Source: Paracoccus indicus
Lineage (GTDB): Bacteria; Pseudomonadota; Alphaproteobacteria; Rhodobacterales; Rhodobacteraceae
NCBI RefSeq assembly: GCF_003056335.1
Contig: NZ_PYWA01000005.1
Location: 186,001-250,000 of the forward strand
Direction: 5' to 3'
Length of the DNA stretch: 64,000 bases
The notes under the pieces were generated by a model that saw only the letters and a program-made list of their open reading frames with translations, did no database searches and had not been told where the DNA came from. Both the position numbers and the translations under genes were made by a program. Below, piece by piece: positions 1 to 8,669 of this stretch (its first letter is position 1; every line of letters begins with the position of its first letter).

Positions 1-974
1 ACAGCCAGATACGCGGCGGGGCGCTGCATCAGGTCGGTCGGGCCGCCCTGCGCGGCCACCATGCGGCCAAAGACCTCGGCGGCGGCCCCGCTGTCCAGCG
101 TGCCAGCCAGCCCTTCGGTCGATTGCCCGGCAAGCGCCAGGCATTCCTGTGCCAGGGCCAGCGTCAGGTCGCGCAGCGCGCCTTGTTCGCCCTGCAGCAC
201 GCGGATCGCCTCGGCGACCTCCAGCGCGTTGCCGGCGCTGCGGGCCAGGGGTTGGTCCATGTCGGTGATCATGGCCGAGGTCCGGCATCCAGCGCCGTTG
301 GCGGTATCGACAAGGGCGCGCGCCAATCGCGGCGCGCTGTCGGGCTTCTTCATGATCGCCCCCGACCCCGCCTTGACGTCCAGCACCAGCGCATCCAGCC
401 CCGCCGCCAGCTTCTTCGACAGGATCGAGGCGGTGATAAGGTCGATCGACTCGACCGTCCCCGATTCGTCGCGGATCGCGTAAAGCCGCTTGTCGGCGGG
501 CGCGACATCCCCCGTGGCCGAGACGATGGCGCAGCCGATCCGACGCACGATGCGGGCGAAATCCTGCTGGCTCTGATCGCAGAGGAAACCCGGAATCGCC
601 TCCAGCTTGTCCAACGTGCCGCCGGTATGGCCAAGGCCCCGCCCCGAGACCATCGGCACGAAGACGCCCCGCGCGGCCAGCAGCGGCGCCAGTACAAGGC
701 TGACCGTGTCGCCGATGCCGCCGGTCGAATGCTTGTCGACCACCGGACCCGACAGGTCCCATTGCAGCACCTGCCCGCTGTCGCGCATGGCACGGGTCAG
801 GGCGACGCGGCCCTCGGGGCCTACGCCCTTGGTCAGGACGGCCATGGCAAAGGCCCCGGCCTGCGCCTCGCTGACGGAACCATCGGCAAGGCCCTGCGCG
901 ATCAGCGCCGCGCCGGGGCCGTCCAGCCCCCGACCGTCTCGGATGGCTGCGATGACGGGACGCGGATCGGTCAT
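1..974 (-). CDS. deoA: Thymidine phosphorylase, C-terminus beyond the left edge
   Basis: Cleaves thymidine or deoxyuridine with phosphate to the free base and deoxyribose 1-phosphate in cytoplasmic pyrimidine salvage. About 324 N-terminal residues are present, of roughly 435 usual for the family. The phosphate-binding signature K81-H-S-T-G-G and the SGRGLGHTGGT segment (residues 110-120) are intact. The start ATG (974-972) overlaps the cdd stop codon as ATGA, so the two genes are very probably cotranscribed and translationally coupled. Identification is firm; the only limit is that the C-terminal domain is cut off by the window edge. Confidence 0.95.
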   Translation of the reverse strand, partial: MTDPRPVIAAIRDGRGLDGPGAALIAQGLADGSVSEAQAGAFAMAVLTKGVGPEGRVALTRAMRDSGQVLQWDLSGPVVDKHSTGGIGDTVSLVLAPLLAARGVFVPMVSGRGLGHTGGTLDKLEAIPGFLCDQSQQDFARIVRRIGCAIVSATGDVAPADKRLYAIRDESGTVESIDLITASILSKKLAAGLDALVLDVKAGSGAIMKKPDSAPRLARALVDTANGAGCRTSAMITDMDQPLARSAGNALEVAEAIRVLQGEQGALRDLTLALAQECLALAGQSTEGLAGTLDSGAAAEVFGRMVAAQGGPTDLMQRPAAYLA

Positions 975-1366
975 GACGCGTTGGTCATGTGACCGGCGTC
1001 GAAACGCCCCGGCAGCAGGTCGCCCACCGTGGTCTCCAACCGCGCGCCTGCGGTCGTGGCCAGCACGACCGGCACATCGGCATCGGCGAATTCGGCCAGC
1101 TTCTGCCGACATCCGCCGCAGGGTGGCACGGGGCTGGGGCTATCGGCGATGACGGTGACCTCGGTCAGGCGCGTTTCGCCGGCCGCGACCATGGCGGCGA
1201 TGGCGCCCGCCTCGGCGCAGGTGCCCTCGGGATAGGCGACGTTCTCGACGTTGCAGCCCGTGTAGACCACGCCCGAGGCCGAGCGGATCGCAGCCCCGAC
1301 CTTGAATTTCGAATAGGGCGCATAGGCGTTTTCACGCACCTCGCGTGCAGCGTTCATCAAAGACAT
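971..1366 (-). CDS. cdd: Cytidine deaminase
   Basis: Hydrolytic deamination of cytidine and deoxycytidine to uridine or deoxyuridine in pyrimidine salvage. It feeds deoxyuridine to the DeoA encoded immediately downstream. The protein has 131 residues, typical of the homotetrameric class. Zinc ligands and the catalytic Glu are visible as C50-A-E52 and P-C83-x-x-C86. The start at 1366 is chosen because an AAGGAC ribosome site precedes it and residues MSLMNAAREV lead straight into the family N-terminus. A second Met at 1357 is possible, since it overlaps a TGA of a tiny upstream frame. The gene ends in an ATGA overlap with deoA. Confidence 0.95.
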   Translation of the reverse strand: MSLMNAAREVRENAYAPYSKFKVGAAIRSASGVVYTGCNVENVAYPEGTCAEAGAIAAMVAAGETRLTEVTVIADSPSPVPPCGGCRQKLAEFADADVPVVLATTAGARLETTVGDLLPGRFDAGHMTNAS

Positions 1367-1458
1367 GGGTCCGTCCTTATCAAATCCTTGCCGACAATCT
1401 GCGCGTCCGTGGCGATCTGCGCAAGCAGGCCGTCGAAGTCGTGCGTGACGAACGCCAT
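1357..1458 (-). CDS. Possible 33-residue leader peptide upstream of cdd
   Basis: A short frame, beginning MAFVTHDFDG, ends in a TGA that overlaps the second Met codon of cdd (TGATG). This is the same coupling geometry used between genuine genes in this window. The composition is gene-like, but no strong ribosome site precedes it and I do not recognise the peptide. It may be a leader, an unannotated small protein, or chance. Confidence 0.2.
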   Translation of the reverse strand: MAFVTHDFDGLLAQIATDAQIVGKDLIRTDPCL

Positions 1459-1488
1459 GCACAAGCCCGCTGTTCCCCATGGATGATA

Positions 1489-1506
1489 TGGTTTAACGGT
1501 AAACCA
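1489..1506. promoter_or_regulatory. Palindromic operator candidate between cdd and maeB
   Basis: TGGTTTAAC and GGTAAACCA form an 18-base dyad with one mismatch and a central CG. It lies 22 bases before the maeB start and in the shared divergent promoter region. Even palindromes centred on CG are typical of LacI-family operators. No regulator gene is adjacent, so the assignment is inference. Confidence 0.45.
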
Positions 1507-1528
1507 ATTCCGAAACCGGAGGGGCAGA

Positions 1529-3808
1529 ATGGAAGACCGCAGGCAGGACAGCGCGCGCCAGGCAGCACTGGATTATCATGAATTTCCGCGACCCGGTAAG
1601 CTGGAGATCCGCGCGACCAAACCGATGGCCAACGGCCGCGACCTGTCGCGCGCCTATTCCCCCGGCGTGGCGGAAGCCTGCCTCGAGATCAAGGCCGATC
1701 CCGTTACCGCCGCCCGCTATACCAGCCGCGGCAATCTTGTTGCCGTCATCTCGAACGGGACGGCGGTTCTGGGGCTTGGCAACATCGGCGCATTGGCCTC
1801 GAAACCGGTGATGGAGGGCAAGGCCGTCCTCTTCAAGAAATTCGCCGACATCGACTGCTTCGACATCGAGGTGAACGAACCCGACCCCGTCAAGCTGGCC
1901 GAGATCGTCTGCGCGCTGGAACCGACCTTCGGGGCCGTGAACCTTGAAGACATCAAGGCGCCCGACTGCTTCGTCGTCGAAAAGCTGTGCCGCGAACGGA
2001 TGAACATTCCGGTCTTCCACGACGACCAGCACGGGACCGCCATCGTCGTCGGTGCCGCCGCCACCAACGCGCTGCGCATCGCCGGCAAGCGGTTCGAGGA
2101 TATCAAGATCGTCTCGACCGGCGGCGGGGCCGCGGGCATTGCCTGCCTGGACATGCTGCTGAAGCTGGGCGTCAAGCGTGAGAACGTCTGGCTGTGCGAC
2201 ATTCACGGGCTGGTCTATGAAGGCCGGGCCGAGGACATGAACCCGCAGAAGGCCGCCTATGCGCAGGCCTCGGACAAGCACGTGCTGGACGAGGTGATCG
2301 ACGGTGCCGACCTGTTCCTTGGCCTGTCGGGTCCGGGCGTGCTGAAGCCCGAAATGGTCGCCCGCATGGCCGATCAGCCGATCATCTTCGCGCTGGCCAA
2401 CCCCAACCCCGAGATCGACCCCGATGCCGCCCGCGCCGTGAAACCGGGTGCCATCATCGCCACGGGGCGCAGCGATTATCCCAATCAGGTCAACAACGTG
2501 CTGTGCTTCCCCTTCATCTTCCGCGGTGCGCTGGACGTCGGTGCGACGACCATCAACGACGAGATGAAGATCGCCTGCATCGAGGGCATCGCTGCCCTTG
2601 CCCGCGCCACGACCGCAGCCGAGGCCGCCGCCGCCTATCGCGGCGAGACGCTGACCTTCGGGCCGGACTACCTGATCCCCAAGCCCTTCGATCCGCGCCT
2701 TGTCGGCGTCGTCAGTTCCGCCGTGGCCAAGGCTGCGATGGAGACCGGCGTCGCCGCCCGCCCGCTTGAGGACCTCGAGGCCTACAAGCTGAAGCTGGAC
2801 GGCTCGGTCTTCAAATCGGCGATGATCATGCGCCCCGTCTTCGAGGCCGCCGCCACCACCGAACGCCGCATCGTCTTTGCCGAGGGCGAGGATGAGCGCG
2901 TGCTGCGCGCCGCCAATGCCATGCTGGAGGAAACCACCGACGTCCCGATCCTGATCGGCCGCCCCGAAGTCATCGCCATGCGTGCCGAACGCGCGGGCCT
3001 GCCGATCCGGCCCGATGTCGACTTCCAGATCGTGAACCCAGAAAACGACCCGCGCTACCGCGATTACTGGGAAACCTATCACGGGCTGATGGCCCGCCGC
3101 GGCGTCAGCCCCGACATCGCCCGCGCCATCATGCGCACCAATACCACCGCCATCGGCGCGGTCATGGTCCACCGGAACGAGGCCGACAGCCTGATCTGCG
3201 GCACCTTCGGCCAATACAGCTGGCACTTGGAATACGTCCGCCAGATCCTGGCCCGCGACGGGCTGCACCCTGCCGGTGCCCTGTCGATGATCATCCTGGA
3301 AGAGGGCCCGCTGTTCATCGCGGATACGCAGTGCCACAACGACCCCACGCCGCATCAGGTGATGGAGGCCGTGATGGGCGCCGCCCGCCACGTCCGCCGC
3401 TTTGGCCTGGCCCCCAAGATCGCGCTCTGCAGCCATTCGCAGTTCGGCAATACCGACAGCCCCTCGGGTCGCAAGATGCGCGAGGCGCTGGAGCTGCTGG
3501 ACGCGCGGGAACCGGACTTCATGTATGACGGCGAGATGCACGTCGACGCGGCGCTGGACCCCGATCTGCGCGAACGCATCTTCCCGAACTCGCGGCTGGA
3601 GGGCGTCGCGAACGTTCTGGTCTTTGCGGGCACCGATGCGGCCTCGGGCGTCAGGAACGCGCTGAAGATGCGCGCAGGCGGGCTAGAGGTCGGGCCGATC
3701 CTGATGGGCATGGGCAACCGCGCCCATATCGTCACCCCCTCGATCACCACGCGCGGCCTTCTGAACATGAGCGTTCTGGCCGGCACACCGGTCAACCACT
3801 ACGGCTGA
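1529..3808 (+). CDS. maeB: NADP-dependent malic enzyme with phosphotransacetylase-like domain
   Basis: Oxidatively decarboxylates malate to pyruvate with NADP, linking the TCA cycle to gluconeogenesis and NADPH supply. The 759-residue length is the usual hybrid type. The malic domain is about residues 1-420, with Tyr43 in SRAYSPGVA, metal-binding region E-D-I-K-A-P (140-145) and DDQHGTA (165-171), and a dinucleotide loop GGGAAG near 198-203. A phosphotransacetylase-like domain, about 430-759, is normally regulatory (acetyl-CoA sensing) and not catalytic. A GGAGGGG ribosome site sits six bases ahead of ATG 1529. The gene is monocistronic: it diverges from cdd and is followed by a strong hairpin. 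Confidence 0.95.
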   Translation: MEDRRQDSARQAALDYHEFPRPGKLEIRATKPMANGRDLSRAYSPGVAEACLEIKADPVTAARYTSRGNLVAVISNGTAVLGLGNIGALASKPVMEGKAVLFKKFADIDCFDIEVNEPDPVKLAEIVCALEPTFGAVNLEDIKAPDCFVVEKLCRERMNIPVFHDDQHGTAIVVGAAATNALRIAGKRFEDIKIVSTGGGAAGIACLDMLLKLGVKRENVWLCDIHGLVYEGRAEDMNPQKAAYAQASDKHVLDEVIDGADLFLGLSGPGVLKPEMVARMADQPIIFALANPNPEIDPDAARAVKPGAIIATGRSDYPNQVNNVLCFPFIFRGALDVGATTINDEMKIACIEGIAALARATTAAEAAAAYRGETLTFGPDYLIPKPFDPRLVGVVSSAVAKAAMETGVAARPLEDLEAYKLKLDGSVFKSAMIMRPVFEAAATTERRIVFAEGEDERVLRAANAMLEETTDVPILIGRPEVIAMRAERAGLPIRPDVDFQIVNPENDPRYRDYWETYHGLMARRGVSPDIARAIMRTNTTAIGAVMVHRNEADSLICGTFGQYSWHLEYVRQILARDGLHPAGALSMIILEEGPLFIADTQCHNDPTPHQVMEAVMGAARHVRRFGLAPKIALCSHSQFGNTDSPSGRKMREALELLDAREPDFMYDGEMHVDAALDPDLRERIFPNSRLEGVANVLVFAGTDAASGVRNALKMRAGGLEVGPILMGMGNRAHIVTPSITTRGLLNMSVLAGTPVNHYG

Positions 3809-3814
3809 GGCTAC

Positions 3815-3846
3815 GGGCGCGCGAACGCGATTCGCGCGCCCTTTGC
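3815..3846 (+). terminator. maeB terminator hairpin
   Basis: An 11-bp perfect stem (GGGCGCGCGAA, loop CGCGA, TTCGCGCGCCC) is followed by a short T run. A second, slightly imperfect GC hairpin centred on GGGTCGACCC (3851-3871) followed by TTTT lies just downstream and may act as back-up. Confidence 0.7.
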
Positions 3847-3930
3847 AAACCGGGCGGGTCGACCCGGCCCGTTTTGCAGCGCCCAAGGATTTGCAAAATC
3901 TGGCCCGGCATGCGGGACGGATTTTGCAGA
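3842..3930. promoter_or_regulatory. Cluster of four TTTGCAAA-like boxes upstream of prpE
   Basis: Perfect TTTGCAAA occurs at 3842-3849 and 3890-3897. Related TTTGCAG and TTTGCAGA boxes start at 3873 and 3923. TTTGCAAA is the core recognised by ScfR-family (RamB/PrpR/PccR) regulators of acetate and propionate metabolism, which fits the propionyl-CoA synthetase gene that follows. The arms TGCAAAATC and GATTTTGCA (3892-3900, 3920-3928) are also inverted repeats. The sites are seen in the sequence; the regulator is inferred. Confidence 0.5.
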
Positions 3931-4017
3931 ACGCCCCTTTTGGCACACGCTAACAGGCTTGCCTGCACCCCCCCGATCCGCGCAACACTGCGGCAGCGGA
4001 CTTGTGGAGGGGGAAGC

Positions 4018-5910
4018 ATGGCGTATCGGGACATCTATGAAGGCTGGCAATCGGACCCCGAGGGGTTCTGGATGGAGGCCAGCCGCGCCATCGACTGGAC
4101 CCACAGCCCAAGCCGCGCTTTCTTCGAACAGGGACCGGCAGGGGAATGGTTCGCGGACGGGATGGTCAACGCCTGCTGGAACGCCGTCGATCGGCATGTG
4201 CAGGCGGGCCACGGCGACCGGCTGGCCGTCATCCACGACAGCGCCATGACCGGCAAGGTCGCACGGCTGACCTATGCCCAGCTGCAGGATCAGGTGGCGC
4301 GTCTGGCCGGGGTTCTGGCGGCGCATGGGGTCGGCAAGGGCGACCGGGTCATCATCTATATGCCGATGATCCCGCAGGCACTGCAGGCGATGCTGGCCTG
4401 CGCACGCATCGGGGCCATCCACTCGGTCGTCTTCGGCGGCTTTGCGGCGCATGAACTGGCGGTGCGCATCGACGACGCCCGCCCCAAGGCCATCCTTGCC
4501 GCATCCTGCGGGTTGGAGCCGAACCGCGTCGTGCCCTACAAGCCCCTGATGGATCAGGCGCTTGAGGAGGCAACCCACAAGCCGACGCTGTGTCTTGTCC
4601 ACCAGCGCCCCGAATGCACCGCCGCCATGACCGAGGGCCGCGATCTGGACTGGGACCAGGCCCTTGCCACCGCCACCCCCGCCGATTGTGTCCCGGTCGA
4701 GGGCAACCACCCGGCCTATATCCTCTATACCTCGGGGACGACGGGACAGCCCAAGGGCGTGGTGCGCCATACCGCGGGCCATCTGGTGGCCCTGGCCTGG
4801 AGCGTGCCGAACATCTATGACATCGGGCCGGGGGATGTGTTCTTCGTGGCATCCGACGTGGGCTGGGTCGTGGGCCACAGCTATATCGTCTATGGCCCGC
4901 TGATCGCCGGTGCCACCACCGTCATTTTCGAAGGCAAGCCCGTCGGCACCCCCGACGCGGGCACCTTCTGGCGCATCATCGCGGATCACGGGGTCAAAAG
5001 CTTCTTCACCGCCCCCACCGCGATCCGCGCCGTTAAGCGCGACGATCCCGACGGGGCGCTGATCGGGCAATACGACCTCTCCGGCCTCAAGGCGCTGTTC
5101 CTTGCGGGCGAACGCGCCGACCCCGACACCATCACCTGGGCCGAGGATCGCCTGAACATCCCCGTCATCGATCACTGGTGGCAGACCGAGACCGGCTGGC
5201 CCATCGCCGCCAACCCGCTTGGCGCGGGCCTGCTGCCGATCCGCAAGGGCAGCCCCTCGGTCCCGATGCCGGGCTATCACATCGATGTGCTGGATGAGGC
5301 CGGTCACCCCGTCGCGCCGGGCACCCTGGGCGCCATCGCATTGCGCCTGCCCCTGCCGCCGGGCACGCTGCCGACGCTGTGGAACGCCGAGACGCGCTTC
5401 CGCAAGGCCTATCTGGAGCACTTCCCCGGCTATTACGAAACCGGCGATGCGGGCTATGTCGATGAAGACGGCTATGTCTTCATTATGGCCCGCACCGATG
5501 ACGTCATCAACGTTGCGGGCCACCGCCTGTCCACCGGCGCGATGGAGGAGGTGCTGTCATCGCACCCCGCCGTCGCCGAATGTGCCGTGATCGGGGTGGT
5601 CGATACGCTGAAGGGTCAGGCGCCGGTGGGTCTGCTGTGCCTGAAGAAGGGCGTCACGACTCCGCCGGATCAGGTCGTCTCGCAGGTGGTGGCCCTGGTC
5701 CGCGACCGCATCGGCCCCGTCGCGGCCTTCAAGACCGCCTGCATCGTGGATCGCCTGCCCAAGACGCGATCGGGCAAGATCCTGCGCGCCACCATGGCCA
5801 AGATCGCCGACGGCGAGGAGGTCAAGACCCCCGCCACCATCGACGACCCCGCGATTTTGGACGAGATCAGGACCGCATTGGCCGGTGTCGGCTATCCCTG
5901 CGAACGCTAG
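4018..5910 (+). CDS. prpE: Propionyl-CoA synthetase, AMP-forming
   Basis: Activates propionate (and probably acetate) to the CoA thioester through an acyl-adenylate in the cytoplasm. It has 630 residues, matching PrpE. The adenylation P-loop TSGTTGQPKG is at about residues 238-247. The C-terminal hinge is TDDVINVAGHR, and PKTRSGK ends in the catalytic, acylatable lysine near residue 587. The start at 4018 is chosen because GGAGGGGG lies just before it and MAYRDIYEGW aligns with the family N-terminus; the frame is open further upstream but that part is not gene-like. The gene is separated from maeB by a terminator and TTTGCAAA-type boxes. Another short-chain acyl-CoA synthetase is the closest alternative. 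Confidence 0.9.
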   Translation: MAYRDIYEGWQSDPEGFWMEASRAIDWTHSPSRAFFEQGPAGEWFADGMVNACWNAVDRHVQAGHGDRLAVIHDSAMTGKVARLTYAQLQDQVARLAGVLAAHGVGKGDRVIIYMPMIPQALQAMLACARIGAIHSVVFGGFAAHELAVRIDDARPKAILAASCGLEPNRVVPYKPLMDQALEEATHKPTLCLVHQRPECTAAMTEGRDLDWDQALATATPADCVPVEGNHPAYILYTSGTTGQPKGVVRHTAGHLVALAWSVPNIYDIGPGDVFFVASDVGWVVGHSYIVYGPLIAGATTVIFEGKPVGTPDAGTFWRIIADHGVKSFFTAPTAIRAVKRDDPDGALIGQYDLSGLKALFLAGERADPDTITWAEDRLNIPVIDHWWQTETGWPIAANPLGAGLLPIRKGSPSVPMPGYHIDVLDEAGHPVAPGTLGAIALRLPLPPGTLPTLWNAETRFRKAYLEHFPGYYETGDAGYVDEDGYVFIMARTDDVINVAGHRLSTGAMEEVLSSHPAVAECAVIGVVDTLKGQAPVGLLCLKKGVTTPPDQVVSQVVALVRDRIGPVAAFKTACIVDRLPKTRSGKILRATMAKIADGEEVKTPATIDDPAILDEIRTALAGVGYPCER

Positions 5911-5913
5911 CGA

Positions 5914-7245
5914 TCAGTCGATCTGCGCACCAAGCCGGGTCATCAGCGGCACGAAGTCGGGGAAGGAGGTGGTGATCGGATTGCCGTCGTCGATCTGCAC
6001 GGGGTTTTCCGTCGCCAGCCCCAGCACCATGAAGGACATGGCGATGCGGTGATCCAGATGGGTCACCGCCGTGCCGCCGCCCTTAACGGTGGATGCGCCA
6101 TGGACGGTCATGCTGTCCTGGGTCTCCTCGACCCGGACGCCGTTGGCCTCCAGCCCACGGGCCATGGCGTCGATACGGTCGCTTTCCTTGACGCGCAGCT
6201 CGGCCACGCCGTTCATCACCGTGGTGCCCTCGGCGAAGGAAGCGATGACCGAGAGGATCGGGAATTCGTCGATCATGCTGGCGGCGCGTTCGGCAGGGAC
6301 CGAGACGCCCTTCAGCGGGCCGTGGCGCACGACCAGATCGGCGACAGGCTCGCCCCCTTCCTCGCGGGTGTTCTCGAAGGTGATGTCGGCGCCCATCTCC
6401 AGCAGCGTGACGTAAAGACCGTCGCGCGTGGGGTTGCGGCTGACGCCCGGCACGCGGATCTGGCTGCCCGGCACGATCAGCGCGGCGGCCACGGGGAAGG
6501 CCGCGCTGGAGGGGTCGCGCGGCACGGCGACGGGCTGGGCGCGCAGCTCGGGGCGGCCCTTCAGGGTGATCTTATGGCCGTCCTCGGTCGTTTCCGAGGT
6601 GATCTCGGCGCCGAAGCCCGCCAGCATCCGTTCGGAATGATCGCGCGTCGGTTCGGATTCGATGACGACCGTGTCACCGGGGACGTTCAGACCCGCCAGC
6701 AGGATCGCCGATTTGATCTGCGCGCTGGCGACCGGCGTGCGATAGGTCAGCGGAACGGGGTCGGCCGCACCTTGGATGGTGATCGGCAGGCGGTCGCCTT
6801 CGCGGGCGGTGATCTGCGCACCCAGCTGCGCCAAGGGCACGGTCACCCGCGCCATGGGGCGCCGCGACAGGCTGGCGTCGCCCGTGAAGGTCGCGGTGAT
6901 GTCGGTCGTGGCCATCGCCCCCATGATCAGCCGCACGCCGGTGCCGGAATTACCGCAATCGATCACCCCCTCGGGCGAACGGAAGCCGCCGACGCCGACG
7001 CCATGCACGCTCCAATCGCCGGGGCCGTGCTGGGTGACCTCGGCGCCGAAGGCGCGCATGGCCTTGGCGGTGTCCAGCACGTCCTCGCCCTCCAGCAGGC
7101 CGGTGATGCGGGTTTCGCCCACGGCCAGAGCACCAAGGATCAGGGCGCGGTGGCTGATCGACTTGTCGCCGGGCACCGTCGCCTGACCCGTCAGGGGGCC
7201 GCTGCGGCGAGAGGTCATCGGACGGGCTGGGGCGGAATGCGACAT
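5914..7245 (-). CDS. aroA: 3-phosphoshikimate 1-carboxyvinyltransferase (EPSP synthase)
   Basis: Transfers the enolpyruvyl group of PEP to shikimate 3-phosphate, the sixth shikimate-pathway step toward chorismate. It has 443 residues. Substrate-binding GDKSISHR (Lys28), GNSGTG (99-104), RPM, and RVKESDR near the C-terminus are all present. Overall wording resembles the class II (Agrobacterium CP4-like) enzymes, for example [14 protein letters not shown]. However, Gly101 occupies the position where the glyphosate-tolerant CP4 enzyme has Ala. The gene converges on prpE with three bases between stops and diverges from the AlkD-like gene. Confidence 0.95.
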   Translation of the reverse strand: MSHSAPARPMTSRRSGPLTGQATVPGDKSISHRALILGALAVGETRITGLLEGEDVLDTAKAMRAFGAEVTQHGPGDWSVHGVGVGGFRSPEGVIDCGNSGTGVRLIMGAMATTDITATFTGDASLSRRPMARVTVPLAQLGAQITAREGDRLPITIQGAADPVPLTYRTPVASAQIKSAILLAGLNVPGDTVVIESEPTRDHSERMLAGFGAEITSETTEDGHKITLKGRPELRAQPVAVPRDPSSAAFPVAAALIVPGSQIRVPGVSRNPTRDGLYVTLLEMGADITFENTREEGGEPVADLVVRHGPLKGVSVPAERAASMIDEFPILSVIASFAEGTTVMNGVAELRVKESDRIDAMARGLEANGVRVEETQDSMTVHGASTVKGGGTAVTHLDHRIAMSFMVLGLATENPVQIDDGNPITTSFPDFVPLMTRLGAQID

Positions 7246-7359
7246 GGGTTACCTCGTGATTTTGCGGGCCTTTTACCGTGCCCGCGACCCCGCTTCCACC
7301 ATCTTCTTGAGGCTTTGCCCGCGCGGCCCTAGAAGGATCACGCAAAACAGGAGAATTTC

Positions 7360-8064
7360 ATGCAGGAACTGGACCAGCTTCGCGCCTTGGCCAATCCCGA
7401 ACTGGCCGAACGCATCGCCGCACGTCACAAGACCGGCCGCACGACGCTTGGCCTGACCCCTGCCCAGATCGAGACCGCCGTCACCGGCTGGCGCGAGGCC
7501 CGGGACATCGACGGCCGCGTCGCGCTGGCCCGCGACCTGTGGGACAGCGACATCCACGAGGCGCGCCTCGCCGCCGCCCGCCTGCTGGTGCAGGCCCGCA
7601 TCCGTCCCGACGATGCGGTCTGGGACCTGATCCGCGAATGGGCGCCCGAACTGGACGCCCCCGAGATCGCGGATGCGGTGGCGGTCGCAACTGCCAAGCG
7701 CCTGACCGCCGATCCCGCCCGCATGGAGGAGATGCTGGAGTGGGCGCAATCCTCGAACCCGTTCCAGCGGCGCGCGGCGCTGATGGGCACCCTGCCCTGG
7801 GCCAAGATGAACAACCCCAAGCCCGCCGATCTGGAAATCCGTGAACGCGTGCTGAAATGGGCCGCCCATCTGGCGGACGACAGCAACGGCGCCGTGCGTC
7901 AGGCGGTCGAGACTTGGCTGCGCGATCTGGCCAAACGCGCGCCGGAACGCGTCGCCGATTGGCGCAAGGATCGCGAACAGGTCGTCGCCGCCCGCGCCGC
8001 AGAGCCCGTCGATGACACGACCAACGACACGGGCAGCGACGCGGAAGACGATCAGGACTTGTAG
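7360..8064 (+). CDS. AlkD-like DNA alkylation repair HEAT-repeat protein
   Basis: The 234-residue protein is made of helical repeats. It carries a WDSDIHEARLAAARLL segment (residues 61-76) characteristic of the AlkD/AlkC DNA alkylation repair family, which excises bulky or cationic alkyl bases with an all-helical HEAT-like solenoid. The C-terminal 20 residues are acidic and low-complexity. Family membership is recognised from wording and repeat pattern; glycosylase activity is not established, and some members are scaffold-like. The 3' end overlaps the convergent lipoprotein gene by 13 bases. Confidence 0.7.
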   Translation: MQELDQLRALANPELAERIAARHKTGRTTLGLTPAQIETAVTGWREARDIDGRVALARDLWDSDIHEARLAAARLLVQARIRPDDAVWDLIREWAPELDAPEIADAVAVATAKRLTADPARMEEMLEWAQSSNPFQRRAALMGTLPWAKMNNPKPADLEIRERVLKWAAHLADDSNGAVRQAVETWLRDLAKRAPERVADWRKDREQVVAARAAEPVDDTTNDTGSDAEDDQDL

Positions 8065-8552
8065 ACGTCCAGCGTCGGCAGATCGGTCAGCGAGATGCCA
8101 AGCAGTTGCAGCGCAGGCAGGGAAACCTGGCTGCCGCTGCCGCTACCGGTCAGCGGGATCAGCTCGACCTTGGCGGATTTGCCATTGGCCGGGTTCACGA
8201 TGCGGCCCATCGCCCGCGTCTTGACCAGCGGCGTCTTGATCCAGAAGCCCCCCTCGGATGGGTTGCCAAGCGATCCCACCGTCGATCCCAGCTTGGTCTC
8301 GGCGCTGGCCTCGGGGGCCTTGGCCGCAGCCTCGCGCTGTTCCTTGGTGGTGGTGTCCAACTGTGCGGGCGTCGCGCGGGCTGCGGGACGCGGCGCGGGG
8401 GCGCGGGTGATCGCGGTCGCCGCTGCCACCTGCTCGGCGGTGGCGGGCTTGGCGGGCGGTGCCTCGGGGCGGGTTTCGGTCTTGGTCATCTGGCTGCAAC
8501 CGGCCAGTGCCAGACCCAGTCCCATCGTCACGGCAAGGGGTGTCATTCGCAT
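8052..8552 (-). CDS. Hypothetical lipoprotein
   Basis: A 166-residue protein of unknown function. It has an N-terminal signal sequence ending in the lipobox LALAGC (Cys19), so it is probably anchored in a membrane. Residues 25-90 are Ala/Pro/Thr-rich and disordered-looking. A compact conserved-looking C-terminal part begins near GGFWIKTPLV (101-110). The start at 8552 is chosen for the signal peptide and a preceding GGAGAA site; the same frame is open much further but only antisense to moaA. Similar rhodobacteral proteins are often labelled with an enzyme name that nothing in the sequence supports. Confidence 0.75.
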   Translation of the reverse strand: MRMTPLAVTMGLGLALAGCSQMTKTETRPEAPPAKPATAEQVAAATAITRAPAPRPAARATPAQLDTTTKEQREAAAKAPEASAETKLGSTVGSLGNPSEGGFWIKTPLVKTRAMGRIVNPANGKSAKVELIPLTGSGSGSQVSLPALQLLGISLTDLPTLDVYKS

Positions 8553-8669
8553 CGGCTTCTCCTGCGATTTCTTTTGCGCCAGTTTAGGCACGACGAAATC
8601 GAAAGGTCCACTGGAAGTCCCGTGATCCTGCCCATTGTGAGCGGCCGCCCGCATGCCTAGATAGCAGCC

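Noticed and set aside
1493..3541. A 682-codon minus-strand frame opposite maeB
   Set aside because: Antisense shadow. The plus frame has all malic enzyme motifs and a ribosome site.
3842..3930. The TTTGCA repeats as a CRISPR or satellite array
   Set aside because: Repeats are only 7-8 bases, irregularly spaced and four in number. A set of operator sites fits better.
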